A stretch of 22,029 nucleotides of DNA from Candidatus Collierbacteria bacterium (GCA_903873735.1 CAIQPO010000090.1:1-22029), one strand, 5' to 3'; shown: positions 6,585-14,399, counted from the first letter of the stretch. Notes: generated by a model not told the origin, from the sequence alone. Numbers and translations are program-made.

Positions 6585-7001
6585 ATGCGCTTCGACCCGT
6601 TCCTTTCAATCCTGGTTTGCACTACCGTCATAGGCGCCGCTAACTACTACATGATCCCTTTTATCACCAAACAAGAAAATCTCTGGATCGTCATCCCCCT
6701 GGCTTTTCTTGTGTTCCTGACTCAGTGCGCCCTGGGATCAATCTATTCAGTTTGTCTACCGGCCACTTTTGGATATGAGACCAAGGTTCATCCATCAGAC
6801 AAAGCTGCCAAGTTTGAAATCGCCGGTCTCACCATATCCCTCGTTACCTTTATTCTTACTGTCATTGCTCTTGCCGCCATTGCCCTCCATCTCGCCCCAG
6901 TACTCAGCCTGATTATCGCCTTAGGCGTCATCGGGTTCGTCGGCGGAAGCTTAAGTACCGGCCTGATTCTTGCAGGAGCCACTGATTATCCTTACGAATA
7001 G
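6585..7001 (+). CDS. Four-helix membrane protein with its own full expression unit
   Basis: The product is 138 residues of unknown family. Four predicted transmembrane helices cover most of the chain: about residues 7-27 (SILVCTTVIGAANYYMIPFI), 33-55 (LWIVIPLAFLVFLTQCALG), 78-103 (GLTISLVTFILTVIALAAIA) and 106-132 (PVLSLIIALGVIGFVGGSLS). A short hydrophilic loop (ETKVHPSDKAAKFE) links the two pairs, and the tail is DYPYE. No active-site motif is visible. The gene is unlike its neighbours: it has -35 and -10 boxes, a consensus Shine-Dalgarno sequence, a strong terminator directly after the stop, and a codon choice that looks richer in C-ending codons. These are features of a separately and probably strongly expressed gene. 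Its function cannot be inferred from the sequence. Confidence 0.8.
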   Translation: MRFDPFLSILVCTTVIGAANYYMIPFITKQENLWIVIPLAFLVFLTQCALGSIYSVCLPATFGYETKVHPSDKAAKFEIAGLTISLVTFILTVIALAAIALHLAPVLSLIIALGVIGFVGGSLSTGLILAGATDYPYE

Positions 7002-7011
7002 CCCAAAAAAT

Positions 7012-7035
7012 ACCCTCCCTAACCGGAGGGTTTTT
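7012..7035 (+). terminator. Intrinsic terminator after the 138-residue membrane protein gene
   Basis: ACCCTCC pairs with GGAGGGT around a CTAACC loop, with a run of five T (7031-7035, the first also in the stem). It lies 10 bases after the TAG stop, so the upstream gene is monocistronic. Confidence 0.9.
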
Positions 7036-7059
7036 ATATTTCACGAAAATAAAGTAACA

Positions 7060-7065
7060 TAGAAT
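7060..7065 (+). promoter_or_regulatory. Putative -10 element of the 363-residue membrane protein gene
   Basis: TAGAAT ends 9 bases before the ATG at 7075, without a Shine-Dalgarno sequence. The terminator just upstream means this gene needs its own promoter, and this is the only good candidate. Confidence 0.45.
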
Positions 7066-7074
7066 TAAGCCTCT

Positions 7075-8166
7075 ATGGATAATTCTGTCACACCATCAAC
7101 TCACACACCACCTCCCCTAATCAACACATCACCAATAGTTAGCACCGCCACTTCACAGGTTGTGAGCAAACCAAAAAACCTACTCCGTTTTTTACCTCAG
7201 CTCCTTTCTCTTGCCGACACACTCATAAAGCTGTCCATTCTGTCTATCCAAGTATTACTCTTAATCAAAATCAGCTCCTTCATCACCAATCAATACTTCT
7301 CTAATCTATTTCTTTCATTCCCAGGTATAAGTCTTCACATTTTTCTACTAATCCTGTTACCAGCGATTTCCCTATTCCTACTACTATTCAAGACGTCCTC
7401 AATATCAGATATTAGTCTTTCAATAATTAGTATCATTGCCGCCATTGCCTCCAAGCTACTATTTCTTACACTATACGACTCAATCTATCAATCCCGTCTA
7501 ATAAGTCTTAGCTGGTTTGATTACTCTATCCTTGATTCCATGTATCAATCGGTGATAGACATACCCACCATATTTGCAGTATTACTTTCAACATTAAGAT
7601 TAATAAAAAAAGATCACTTCCTCCCTCTGCACCTAAACAAAACAATTAAATTTGCAACCATCTCTCTTTTTATCTTTGCATTTGTCATGCCATCAATCTC
7701 TTACCCAACATACTCCTCTCTTTCATCACTCACCAAAACTCAGCTCTCCTCCACCCAAAAGGTCACTCCATTTCAAATACTGACCTCCCACCACCCACAA
7801 TACTCTATTTCGTCACCCTTTACCCCAAACACTCTTCTCTACCTTCCTCAAGCCGTAAAAGTTACTCTTGGTCCCACTCTTCCACTTTTACTTCAAAGAG
7901 ATTCCCGCTTAGTTCAGTTCTCTCAAGTCTCACTTAAAGGCCAAACATTCGAATTACAAAATCATCTAAATCAGCTATCCACCGAACTGTCCACAGTAAT
8001 TGAGCCAATACCTCTTCCCTCATCAAAAGATGGCCAAGCATATTATCTAGATGGTGCATATCTAAAATATTTTATTTACACCACCCCAAATGATATTCTC
8101 ATTTACTTAGTCTCGCCTACACTTAGTCCTCTCCAATTCCTTGATTTAGCCTCAACAATAAATTAA
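7075..8166 (+). CDS. Polytopic membrane protein with C-terminal soluble domain, unknown
   Basis: A protein of 363 residues that I do not recognise. The first 40 residues are a Ser/Thr/Pro-rich, apparently disordered leader. About five hydrophobic segments follow between residues 45 and 210 (for example ISLHIFLLILLPAISLFLLL and ISLSIISIIAAIASKLLFL, then TIKFATISLFIFAFVMPSIS). The last 150 residues are a soluble, Ser/Thr- and Leu-rich domain with mixed strand and helix character (residues YYLDGAYLKYFIYTTPND near 325-342) and no recognisable motif. It is probably exposed on one face of the membrane. Composition is unusually rich in Ser, Leu and Thr. The ATG at 7075 is the first in frame after the upstream terminator. 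The gene is convergent with the response regulator gene, with 27 bases between the stops. Confidence 0.65.
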   Translation: MDNSVTPSTHTPPPLINTSPIVSTATSQVVSKPKNLLRFLPQLLSLADTLIKLSILSIQVLLLIKISSFITNQYFSNLFLSFPGISLHIFLLILLPAISLFLLLFKTSSISDISLSIISIIAAIASKLLFLTLYDSIYQSRLISLSWFDYSILDSMYQSVIDIPTIFAVLLSTLRLIKKDHFLPLHLNKTIKFATISLFIFAFVMPSISYPTYSSLSSLTKTQLSSTQKVTPFQILTSHHPQYSISSPFTPNTLLYLPQAVKVTLGPTLPLLLQRDSRLVQFSQVSLKGQTFELQNHLNQLSTELSTVIEPIPLPSSKDGQAYYLDGAYLKYFIYTTPNDILIYLVSPTLSPLQFLDLASTIN

Positions 8167-8193
8167 TCTACACCCGAACAAAGATATTTATCA

Positions 8194-8559
8194 TTATCCC
8201 GCAATTTCTCTTATTCTAGTCACTACGTCACTAAAAGACGACTCCGACTTAACTAACACTTTCTCTGCACCTAAACCAACAAGAGACTCCTTGTCGTCAT
8301 CACCCTTAAGATTTGTGAGCACCAACACTGGTATCTTCCTGGTATCCTCACTCTCTTTTAGTTCTTTTAGTACAGTAAAACCATCCTTCTCAGGCATCAC
8401 CACGTCCAGAACAACAAGCTCTGGCATGTTTTTCTTACACCAAGCAAATACCTCTTTCCCATCTGTCATAATTTCTACTTCATAACCTAGCTGTTTTAGC
8501 TTAGTCCTATACACCCTCACCAAAAACGCATCGTCTTCAACTAAAAGTAGTCGTTTCAT
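8194..8559 (-). CDS. Single-domain response regulator (receiver only)
   Basis: A 121-residue CheY-like receiver with no output domain. The acidic pair Asp9-Asp10 (LLLVEDDAFLV), the phospho-acceptor Asp52 (LVVLDVVMPEKDG), the switch Thr82 (VLVLTNL) and the conserved Lys104 (VLVKSES) are all present, so it should accept phosphate from a histidine kinase. With no effector domain it must act by protein contact. Its ATG follows the TAA of the upstream gene without a gap (TAAATG), so translation probably depends on coupling. It is the last of six co-directional genes whose first is a histidine kinase (12431-14386); pairing with that kinase is inference from position. No terminator is seen downstream. 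Confidence 0.95.
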   Translation of the reverse strand: MKRLLLVEDDAFLVRVYRTKLKQLGYEVEIMTDGKEVFAWCKKNMPELVVLDVVMPEKDGFTVLKELKESEDTRKIPVLVLTNLKGDDDKESLVGLGAEKVLVKSESSFSDVVTRIREIAG

Positions 8560-9024
8560 TTATTCATGAAAAAGAAATTCAGTAAAAGTAGACTCGTCAT
8601 CCTTAATCAAATTTATCGACAAATCCAAAGCCCTAAGCCAACCCAACTTCACCTTAAAAACCTGGTATTCACCACCTTCAATTCGCAATATTGGAGGCCA
8701 GAAATCTCCTAGCACGCCCACTGATTCCGCCAACATATCCAACACTCTTCCCAGCTCTTCACCAGAAAGCATACTAGTCACCCCACTCATCTGAATCAGC
8801 ATTTCTCTATACTTCCATACTGACATACTAATCTTACTGTCCACTCCCAACGCCCTTGCTTTATATGAATCGCTCCTCGCCGCAAAGTAGATCGTAAAAT
8901 CATCATCAATAGCAAAAAGCAATACTGTTGAAATCGGAAATCCCTGATTATTAATTGCTGCCGACATCACCGGGTTATTTCGCAAAAACCTATGGATCTC
9001 TTCCTTTGAATATTTCCTGGTCAT
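8560..9024 (-). CDS. PNPOx-like split-barrel (FMN-binding family) protein
   Basis: A protein of 154 residues. The first half follows the pyridoxamine-5'-phosphate-oxidase-like split barrel: a helix (KEEIHRFLRNNPVM), a strand pair SAAINNQGFPISTVLLFAIDDD, then FTIYFAARSDSYKARAL and SKISMSVW, the usual 'd.g.p....v.f..dd...iyf.t...s.K...l......v.l.v' pattern. Relatives bind FMN, haem or F420 and reduce or oxidise small molecules, but some have lost the cofactor, so the reaction is unknown. Its ATG overlaps the TGA of the upstream 108-residue gene (ATGA, 9021-9024), and its own stop abuts the response regulator start. The tight coupling suggests it works with, or in fixed ratio to, the receiver protein. 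Confidence 0.75.
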   Translation of the reverse strand: MTRKYSKEEIHRFLRNNPVMSAAINNQGFPISTVLLFAIDDDFTIYFAARSDSYKARALGVDSKISMSVWKYREMLIQMSGVTSMLSGEELGRVLDMLAESVGVLGDFWPPILRIEGGEYQVFKVKLGWLRALDLSINLIKDDESTFTEFLFHE

Positions 9025-9347
9025 CCTTCAATTTTTTCAACCAGCTCCATTATTTCTTTGTAATGCTGTTGAATTTCTTCATTCGTGCGAAAGTTCTCAG
9101 ACAGCTGGGCTAGTTTATTCATGGCAGCAACTAATGACTCTTTCGTAGGATTATCAACATCTCCATTTGTTTCAGAGAATGCTTTCTTCACCATCATTTC
9201 ACAGTACTGCCTTGCTGAGTCTTTATTCTCCAAACCTAACTCTGTCGCAGCACAATGTGCCTGATAAAAACACTCCTCAAGTGCGCCGAGCACATCACTT
9301 ACAGTAATCTTTCCGTCGGAATCTACACCATAAATTATTTTTCCCAT
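9021..9347 (-). CDS. Small soluble orphan protein (108 residues)
   Basis: I do not recognise a family. The product is hydrophilic, has no signal peptide or membrane segment, and looks mostly helical after a short N-terminal strand (GKIIYGVDSDGKITVSD). Helical stretches are about residues 17-37 (VLGALEECFYQAHCAATELG), 42-58 and 68-107, the last rich in Glu and Lys. Three Cys lie at 26, 32 and 49. Its ATG directly follows the TAA of the pilin-like gene (no gap), and its TGA overlaps the next ATG by four bases, so it belongs to a translationally coupled set of pilin, this protein, split-barrel protein and receiver. An adaptor or chaperone role is conceivable, but nothing in the sequence proves it. 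Confidence 0.65.
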   Translation of the reverse strand: MGKIIYGVDSDGKITVSDVLGALEECFYQAHCAATELGLENKDSARQYCEMMVKKAFSETNGDVDNPTKESLVAAMNKLAQLSENFRTNEEIQQHYKEIMELVEKIEG

Positions 9348-9830
9348 TTATCTTGAAACTTTAATCTCTCCATTTTCTGCAGCACATGACTCAATTACAG
9401 TCATGCCATTAGAATGGACGGTTAGTGCATATTTTGTATGCCCTGTACTCACTCCTGCAGGATCAGTCGGCAAGTTTACGAAGTAGTCAGACAATTTCTG
9501 GTCCAACCTTAAGCAATTTGAATCAGTTGCCACCAAACTACAAGACGTTGAACAACCACTAGTTATCGCTCCCTCAACAATCTCATATCTCTGTCCTGCA
9601 GTATAGGTACCAACACAAGTGGGCATCGCAGAACTATCCCCCTTATCAATCACACAAGAATGTACCGCCGTTAGTATCTGAGATAAATCTTGCGCTCGCT
9701 TTGCATCTCTGGTTTCCGCCATACGAGCAGCGGGTTTCAAAGCTGATAGTACTACAACCGCTAATACCGATATTATCGAAATCACCAACACTAATTCAAT
9801 AAGAGTAAAGCCTCGTCTAAATGTGTGCAT
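9348..9830 (-). CDS. Type IV pilin-like protein with class III signal peptide
   Basis: A protein of 160 residues. The N-terminus MHTFRRGFTLIELVLVIS is a textbook prepilin signal: a basic leader of seven residues ending in Gly7, cleavage before Phe8, Glu12 as Glu5 of the mature protein, and a hydrophobic helix to about residue 30. Prepilin peptidase would cut it and the mature subunit would join a pilus or pseudopilus. The C-terminal part (about 45-160) is a secreted globular domain with six Cys (SCVIDKG, PTCVG, SGCSTSC, SNCL, ESCAA), which could form disulfides outside the cell. It resembles a G/H-type (pseudo)pilin in size. No other pilus assembly genes are in the window. TAGACT on the minus strand ends 6 bases before the ATG, so it may have its own promoter. 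Confidence 0.9.
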   Translation of the reverse strand: MHTFRRGFTLIELVLVISIISVLAVVVLSALKPAARMAETRDAKRAQDLSQILTAVHSCVIDKGDSSAMPTCVGTYTAGQRYEIVEGAITSGCSTSCSLVATDSNCLRLDQKLSDYFVNLPTDPAGVSTGHTKYALTVHSNGMTVIESCAAENGEIKVSR

Positions 9831-9836
9831 AACTCT

Positions 9837-9842
9837 AGTCTA
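9837..9842 (-). promoter_or_regulatory. Putative -10 element of the pilin-like gene
   Basis: On the minus strand TAGACT ends 6 bases before the ATG at 9830, the exact spacing for a leaderless transcript. It lies in the 17-base gap after the ATPase stop. Co-transcription with the ATPase is equally possible. Confidence 0.3.
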
Positions 9843-9847
9843 CCAAA

Positions 9848-12406
9848 TTATTCAACATGTTTCCTAGTTTTATAAAAATCAAAAAACAGAACTAGCTTCT
9901 TCATTATTTCAAACCAAATTACACAACCAATTAAGGGCACTAATAATATCAAATAGTCATCAGTGTGTAGTTTTGTCATTCTAAACACCTCACTCACGCT
10001 TCCAACATTAAGCACAACCAATAAAGCCAATAAGGCTCCTCCAGCCACAGCGTAAAAAACTTTATTTGCTTTTACGACCACCTCCAAAATACTTTTTTCC
10101 CAAGCCAAGTTCACTGCAATTAGTAGTAAGTTTGCCAGCACCAGCGTAGCAAAGGCAAAGGATCTTGCCTCAACTTCACCTTTCCCAATAGAGACGATAT
10201 ACCAAAACAAAACAAAAACAAAGAGCAAAATTCCCAAACCCTGAATCAGACCAACTGCCACCAATCTCAAGTTAAACATTCTGTCAGAAATCTTCCTTGG
10301 TGGTAATTTCATTACATTATTATCTTCCTGAATAGATTCAAATACAGTCGAACAAGCAGGATCAATAATTAGCTCTAAAAATGCAATGTGCGCTGGCATT
10401 AAGACCACAGGCATACCCAAAAACAAAGGTAACACCGCCATACCCGCAATAGGCACGTGAACAGCCAAGGCATATCCCATTGCTCGTCTCAAGTTTGTAA
10501 AAATCCTTCTGCCTAGTCTCACAGCCGCCACAATCGATGAAAAATCATCATTCAGCAGCACCAAAGATGCCGCTTCTCTTGCCACGTCAGTTCCCCTTTC
10601 TCCCATGGCAATACCTATATGTGCTGCTTTCAAAGCAGGGGCATCATTTACTCCATCTCCAGTCATTGCCACAACTTCTCCATTCAATTTAAACGCCTCA
10701 ACTATCTTTAATTTTTGCTCTGGAACTACCCTTGCAAAAATTGATGACTTCTTAATTCTCTGACACAACTCACCCATGTTCATTTTCTCCATTTCATCTC
10801 CGGTGATGTAGTCATCAGGATTCTCCAAGCCTATCTCCCTGGCCACATAACAAGCTGTCCCTGGAAAATCGCCGGTAATCATTACCACTCTAATACCAGC
10901 TTGTCTTGCCTCCGCCACCGCTCCAGATACTCCCCAACGAGCTGGATCCACAAATCCAAGTAATCCTAAAAACTCAAATTTAATTTTGTGCTGATCTTCA
11001 GGTAATTTCCCATTCTTCAACCTTCCCTTTCCTACACCCAAAACTCTTAACCCCCTATGAGACATTTCCTCTATTGCTGCAAAAACCTTTTGTTTTTCCT
11101 CCCCAGTTAAGTGACATAAATCAATCACTGCTTCTGGGGCTCCCTTCGAAGCCACTATCAAATCATCTCCTTGAGTTTTTTTCCATACGTGAGAAAGTGC
11201 CAACAATTTCTTTGATAAAGGATACTCCTTTATTAGCGCCCACCTCTCATGCAAATGTTTAGTCTTATTTAAGTATTTACTCCCAATTTTATTTATCTCT
11301 TTCTCAATTGGATCAAATGGATCTTTCTGCGATGCTAGCATTCCGTACTCTAGTAGCCTTCGATACTTTTTCGCAAGCGGCACCATCGCCCTTGCCCCAA
11401 CCTCATAGTACTGGTCACTTGCAAAAAGACAAGCCAGTTCCATTTTATTTGAGGTTAATGTGCCCGTCTTATCAGTACACAACACTGTTGCCGCCCCCAA
11501 AGTTTCAATTGCTGCTGCTTTTCGCGTTAAAACCTTACGCTTTGAAATTCTCCAGGCTCCCAAAGTTAAGAATATTACCAATATTACTGGGAACTCTTCC
11601 GGCAACATTGCCATGGCCAAGGTCAAGCCAGCAAGAAAGCCCTCAAGTGGCTGTCCTCTAAACAACCAATACACTCCCAACACAGACAAACAAAGCATTA
11701 CCGCTACTACTGCCATTATCATCACCACCTTACTTGTCTCCTTGTGTAGCAGTGTATCCTCCTCTTTAATGATTTCTAAACTTCTTCCAATTTTCCCCAT
11801 CTCCGTTCCCACACCAGTAGACCTAACCTCCACCATACCCCTACCGGAAATCACCATTGTCCCTGAAAACACAAACGGCAAACCGTCACCTCCTGGCTTA
11901 CTACTCTTAGACTTTCCATCCCAAGGCACTTTCCTCACCGGTACCGACTCCCCGGTCAGCAAAGCTTCATCAATAGATAAATTTTCGCATTCAAGCACCA
12001 CTCCATCTGCAGGTACTCTATCACCCTCTCTCAAAACCACCACATCTCCCTTAACTACCTCTCTCCCTGGAATTCTTTTTTGTACACCATCTCTTATTAC
12101 CAAAGCTCTGGGACTTGATAATTTTTTTAAAGCTTCAAGTGTATTTTCTGTCTTTTTTTCTTGGTAATATGTGATTCCTACCACCACAAAAATCGCCATC
12201 AAAAGCATCAACGCATCTTTCATTTCACCAAGGGACAGATACAAAACACCTGTGATAATAAGCAGCAGCAGCATTGGCTCCGACAACACCTTAAACATAA
12301 TCTCCAAAGCATTGTGCTTTCTCTGAGATGGTAACTCGTTAAAACCATCTACCTTCAACAAGACTTCAGCCTCACTCTCCTTTAATCCAAAAAAATTGCT
12401 CTCCAT
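9848..12406 (-). CDS. P-type cation-transporting ATPase (P2-like)
   Basis: A protein of 852 residues with all parts of a P-type pump in order. The cation-ATPase N-terminal domain covers about 1-45. The actuator loop has TGES at 151-154. The TM4 motif PEEFP is at 269-273, and the phosphorylation motif DKTGT holds the catalytic Asp312. MITGDFPGTA lies in the P domain near residue 510, the hinge TGDGVND is at 582-588, and about six C-terminal helices follow. The pump couples ATP hydrolysis to cation movement through an aspartyl-phosphate. PEEFP replaces the PEGLP of SERCA/PMCA-type pumps, and TM6 reads FLELIIDPACSTVFE instead of the Ca2+ site NxxTD, so the ion is uncertain. The gene lies 24 bases after the histidine kinase and 17 before the pilin-like gene. 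Confidence 0.95.
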   Translation of the reverse strand: MESNFFGLKESEAEVLLKVDGFNELPSQRKHNALEIMFKVLSEPMLLLLIITGVLYLSLGEMKDALMLLMAIFVVVGITYYQEKKTENTLEALKKLSSPRALVIRDGVQKRIPGREVVKGDVVVLREGDRVPADGVVLECENLSIDEALLTGESVPVRKVPWDGKSKSSKPGGDGLPFVFSGTMVISGRGMVEVRSTGVGTEMGKIGRSLEIIKEEDTLLHKETSKVVMIMAVVAVMLCLSVLGVYWLFRGQPLEGFLAGLTLAMAMLPEEFPVILVIFLTLGAWRISKRKVLTRKAAAIETLGAATVLCTDKTGTLTSNKMELACLFASDQYYEVGARAMVPLAKKYRRLLEYGMLASQKDPFDPIEKEINKIGSKYLNKTKHLHERWALIKEYPLSKKLLALSHVWKKTQGDDLIVASKGAPEAVIDLCHLTGEEKQKVFAAIEEMSHRGLRVLGVGKGRLKNGKLPEDQHKIKFEFLGLLGFVDPARWGVSGAVAEARQAGIRVVMITGDFPGTACYVAREIGLENPDDYITGDEMEKMNMGELCQRIKKSSIFARVVPEQKLKIVEAFKLNGEVVAMTGDGVNDAPALKAAHIGIAMGERGTDVAREAASLVLLNDDFSSIVAAVRLGRRIFTNLRRAMGYALAVHVPIAGMAVLPLFLGMPVVLMPAHIAFLELIIDPACSTVFESIQEDNNVMKLPPRKISDRMFNLRLVAVGLIQGLGILLFVFVLFWYIVSIGKGEVEARSFAFATLVLANLLLIAVNLAWEKSILEVVVKANKVFYAVAGGALLALLVVLNVGSVSEVFRMTKLHTDDYLILLVPLIGCVIWFEIMKKLVLFFDFYKTRKHVE

Positions 12407-12416
12407 AACTAAAATA

Positions 12417-12422
12417 ATTGTA
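12417..12422 (-). promoter_or_regulatory. Putative -10 element of the P-type ATPase gene
   Basis: On the minus strand TACAAT ends 10 bases before the ATG at 12406, in the 24-base gap after the histidine kinase stop. No Shine-Dalgarno sequence precedes the ATG. It may allow the pump to be expressed apart from the kinase. Confidence 0.35.
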
Positions 12423-12430
12423 AGTCATTA

Positions 12431-14386
12431 TTACTTCTTTATGGGCACAGAAAACTCAAAAACAGTACCCTTTCCAATCTCAGACACAAAAGACAACTCC
12501 GCTCCCATAGATTCAGCATTTCTTTTTGAAATATACAGACCCAAGCCCGTACCCTCAATTTTTGCTTGTAAAACGTTAGAAGCTCTAAAGAACTTAGAAA
12601 ATATCTTCTGCTGATCTTCCAAAGGAATTCCCAAACCTTTGTCCACTACCAGTACCTTTACCGTATCTTCTTCAAGCCGCACCTCGATAACCAAAACACC
12701 TTCTCTCTTACCATACTTAACCCCATTAGATATCAAGTTCTCCAATACCTGCAAATATTTGTCTCTTTCGCAATCAACAAACAAATCTTTTTGAGGGAAC
12801 TTACGCTTAATCTTTACCCCGTGTGACTTAATAAAATTATCCATTGACTTCAATAAAGTATTCAGCTCTTTTTGTACACAAAATCTTGATATACTTCCCT
12901 TCACTGCATTTTCCTCAAACTTCAACACCCCCAAAATATCACTCACTACCAACATAAGTCTTCCTACAACCAAACCCATCTCCTCTATCCTATCTTTTGT
13001 TTCTTTTGTGGCTTTATTCCCTAACTCCCCTTTAATCAGCTCAAGATCCCATTTAAGGGCTGTAAGTGGTGTCTTTAATTGATGAACTGCCAAGAAAATA
13101 AAATCCTTTCGCTGTTTCTCATTTTTTGCCAACTCCGCTGCCATATCGTTTATGTGCGCTGACATTCTGCCAAACTCATCATCACTACTTACCACAATCC
13201 TCCTAGCATAATCTCCCTTAGAGACTGCCCCCACCACCTCCTCCAACCCTTGCAACCATTTTTTAATAAATAGAGAAAGTATCAAACACATAACAAGAAC
13301 CACAATCATCACCGCCCCGACCAAGCTCCTCACCACCATTACTGTCTTTTTCATCGGTTGTAGCACTGTAATCAAATCATCCTCCAACACCAACATCCAT
13401 TTCATTCCAGGATTCCAGTGATACCCGGTCGACTCTGTATAAGTGGACAGCATTTTTCTTCCATCAGCAGTTTTCAATACCACACTTCCACTATCACCAT
13501 TCCTCCCAAGCAAAATCTTTTTATACTCATCCGAATACTCAACCTCCCCCACACTGTAAATCAACTCCCGATTGAACCTTAACAGTTTTGCGCCAATGAT
13601 ACCCAATCCTGAAGCGCTGCGAGCTCTGGTCTGTACCAAATCCACCAATCTCTGATCAATCTTTTGAAGATCCAGCACCATCTTTGCTACTCCAAGAAAC
13701 TCTCCATGATTTTCAATTTTTATTCCTACAGTTACACCAAATTTATTGCTACTTTCATCCAACTCAACTTCACTCACATAAATACCCTTTTCCTTAGCCA
13801 TCTGCCACCACTCCTCATCAGCTTGATAGTAGTCAGACGTTTTTCTACTCGCAGCTATTGTCACTCCGTATTTGTTGGTAAAAAACACCTCTGCCAGACC
13901 AAATCTGTCATGATTATCCGCCTCAATCGTATTCTCAACTTCCACCAGATCCATAGATGTACGATTATTTAAAACATCATCCACCCACTCATATCTTTGT
14001 TTTTTCTGAATCCACTCCTGATTTTTTCTCAAGATTAAATCATAAGACCTTTCCCCCACCTCAAACTCCTTTTCAGTCTCCTTAATCCACCCAACCACTT
14101 CCTTATAGCTTAGGTAATATTTCCAAAAACCAATTTTCTCGTCAATTTCATGATCCAAATCTTCTACAGTTGATTTTGCAATCATCAATCTACCATCAAC
14201 CACTTCGTCATAGTAAGCTCTTTCCACTATCTGACTTATCCAATAATAACCAATTAAACTAGACACTAATGTAATAACCCACAAGACCAAAGCCATTTTT
14301 ATCCACAAAGGCATATTTCTCACAAATCTCACACTTTTCAACCAAGAAATAAACACTGTATCAATTCTAACACCAACCCGCCACAC
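12431..14386 (-). CDS. Membrane sensor histidine kinase (Cache-HAMP-HisKA-HATPase)
   Basis: A protein of 651 residues from a GTG at 14386. TM1 is at about 29-50. An extracytoplasmic sensor spans 51-348 and contains a Cache-type pattern (EVFFTNKYGVTIAAS, then DYYQADEEWW, then VTVGIKIENHGEFLGV). TM2 is at about 349-374 and HAMP at about 375-425. The HisKA H-box AVHQLKTPLT carries the phospho-acceptor His435. The ATPase domain has the N-box Asn554 (NLISNGVKYG), DKGLG at 582-586, an F box near 596-601 and GTGLGL at 612-617. All catalytic boxes are intact. It should autophosphorylate on sensing a small extracellular ligand and pass phosphate to a receiver; the receiver gene at 8194-8559, last in the same run of genes, is the obvious candidate. 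It is divergent from the giant gene at 14433. Confidence 0.95.
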   Translation of the reverse strand: MWRVGVRIDTVFISWLKSVRFVRNMPLWIKMALVLWVITLVSSLIGYYWISQIVERAYYDEVVDGRLMIAKSTVEDLDHEIDEKIGFWKYYLSYKEVVGWIKETEKEFEVGERSYDLILRKNQEWIQKKQRYEWVDDVLNNRTSMDLVEVENTIEADNHDRFGLAEVFFTNKYGVTIAASRKTSDYYQADEEWWQMAKEKGIYVSEVELDESSNKFGVTVGIKIENHGEFLGVAKMVLDLQKIDQRLVDLVQTRARSASGLGIIGAKLLRFNRELIYSVGEVEYSDEYKKILLGRNGDSGSVVLKTADGRKMLSTYTESTGYHWNPGMKWMLVLEDDLITVLQPMKKTVMVVRSLVGAVMIVVLVMCLILSLFIKKWLQGLEEVVGAVSKGDYARRIVVSSDDEFGRMSAHINDMAAELAKNEKQRKDFIFLAVHQLKTPLTALKWDLELIKGELGNKATKETKDRIEEMGLVVGRLMLVVSDILGVLKFEENAVKGSISRFCVQKELNTLLKSMDNFIKSHGVKIKRKFPQKDLFVDCERDKYLQVLENLISNGVKYGKREGVLVIEVRLEEDTVKVLVVDKGLGIPLEDQQKIFSKFFRASNVLQAKIEGTGLGLYISKRNAESMGAELSFVSEIGKGTVFEFSVPIKK

Positions 14387-14393
14387 ACCTATT

Positions 14394-14399
14394 AATATG
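14394..14399 (-). promoter_or_regulatory. Putative -10 element of the histidine kinase gene
   Basis: On the minus strand CATATT (overlapping TATTAA) ends 7 bases before the GTG at 14386. It is only a weak match to the -10 consensus, but it sits at the spacing seen at other starts in the window. The 46-base divergent spacer has little room for anything else. Confidence 0.25.

Noticed and set aside
11460..12167. Open frame of 235 codons on the plus strand, opposite the P-type ATPase gene
   Set aside because: It lies entirely opposite highly conserved ATPase motifs, and its translation is Ser/Thr/Pro-rich with no domain pattern, as expected for the reverse strand of a coding region.
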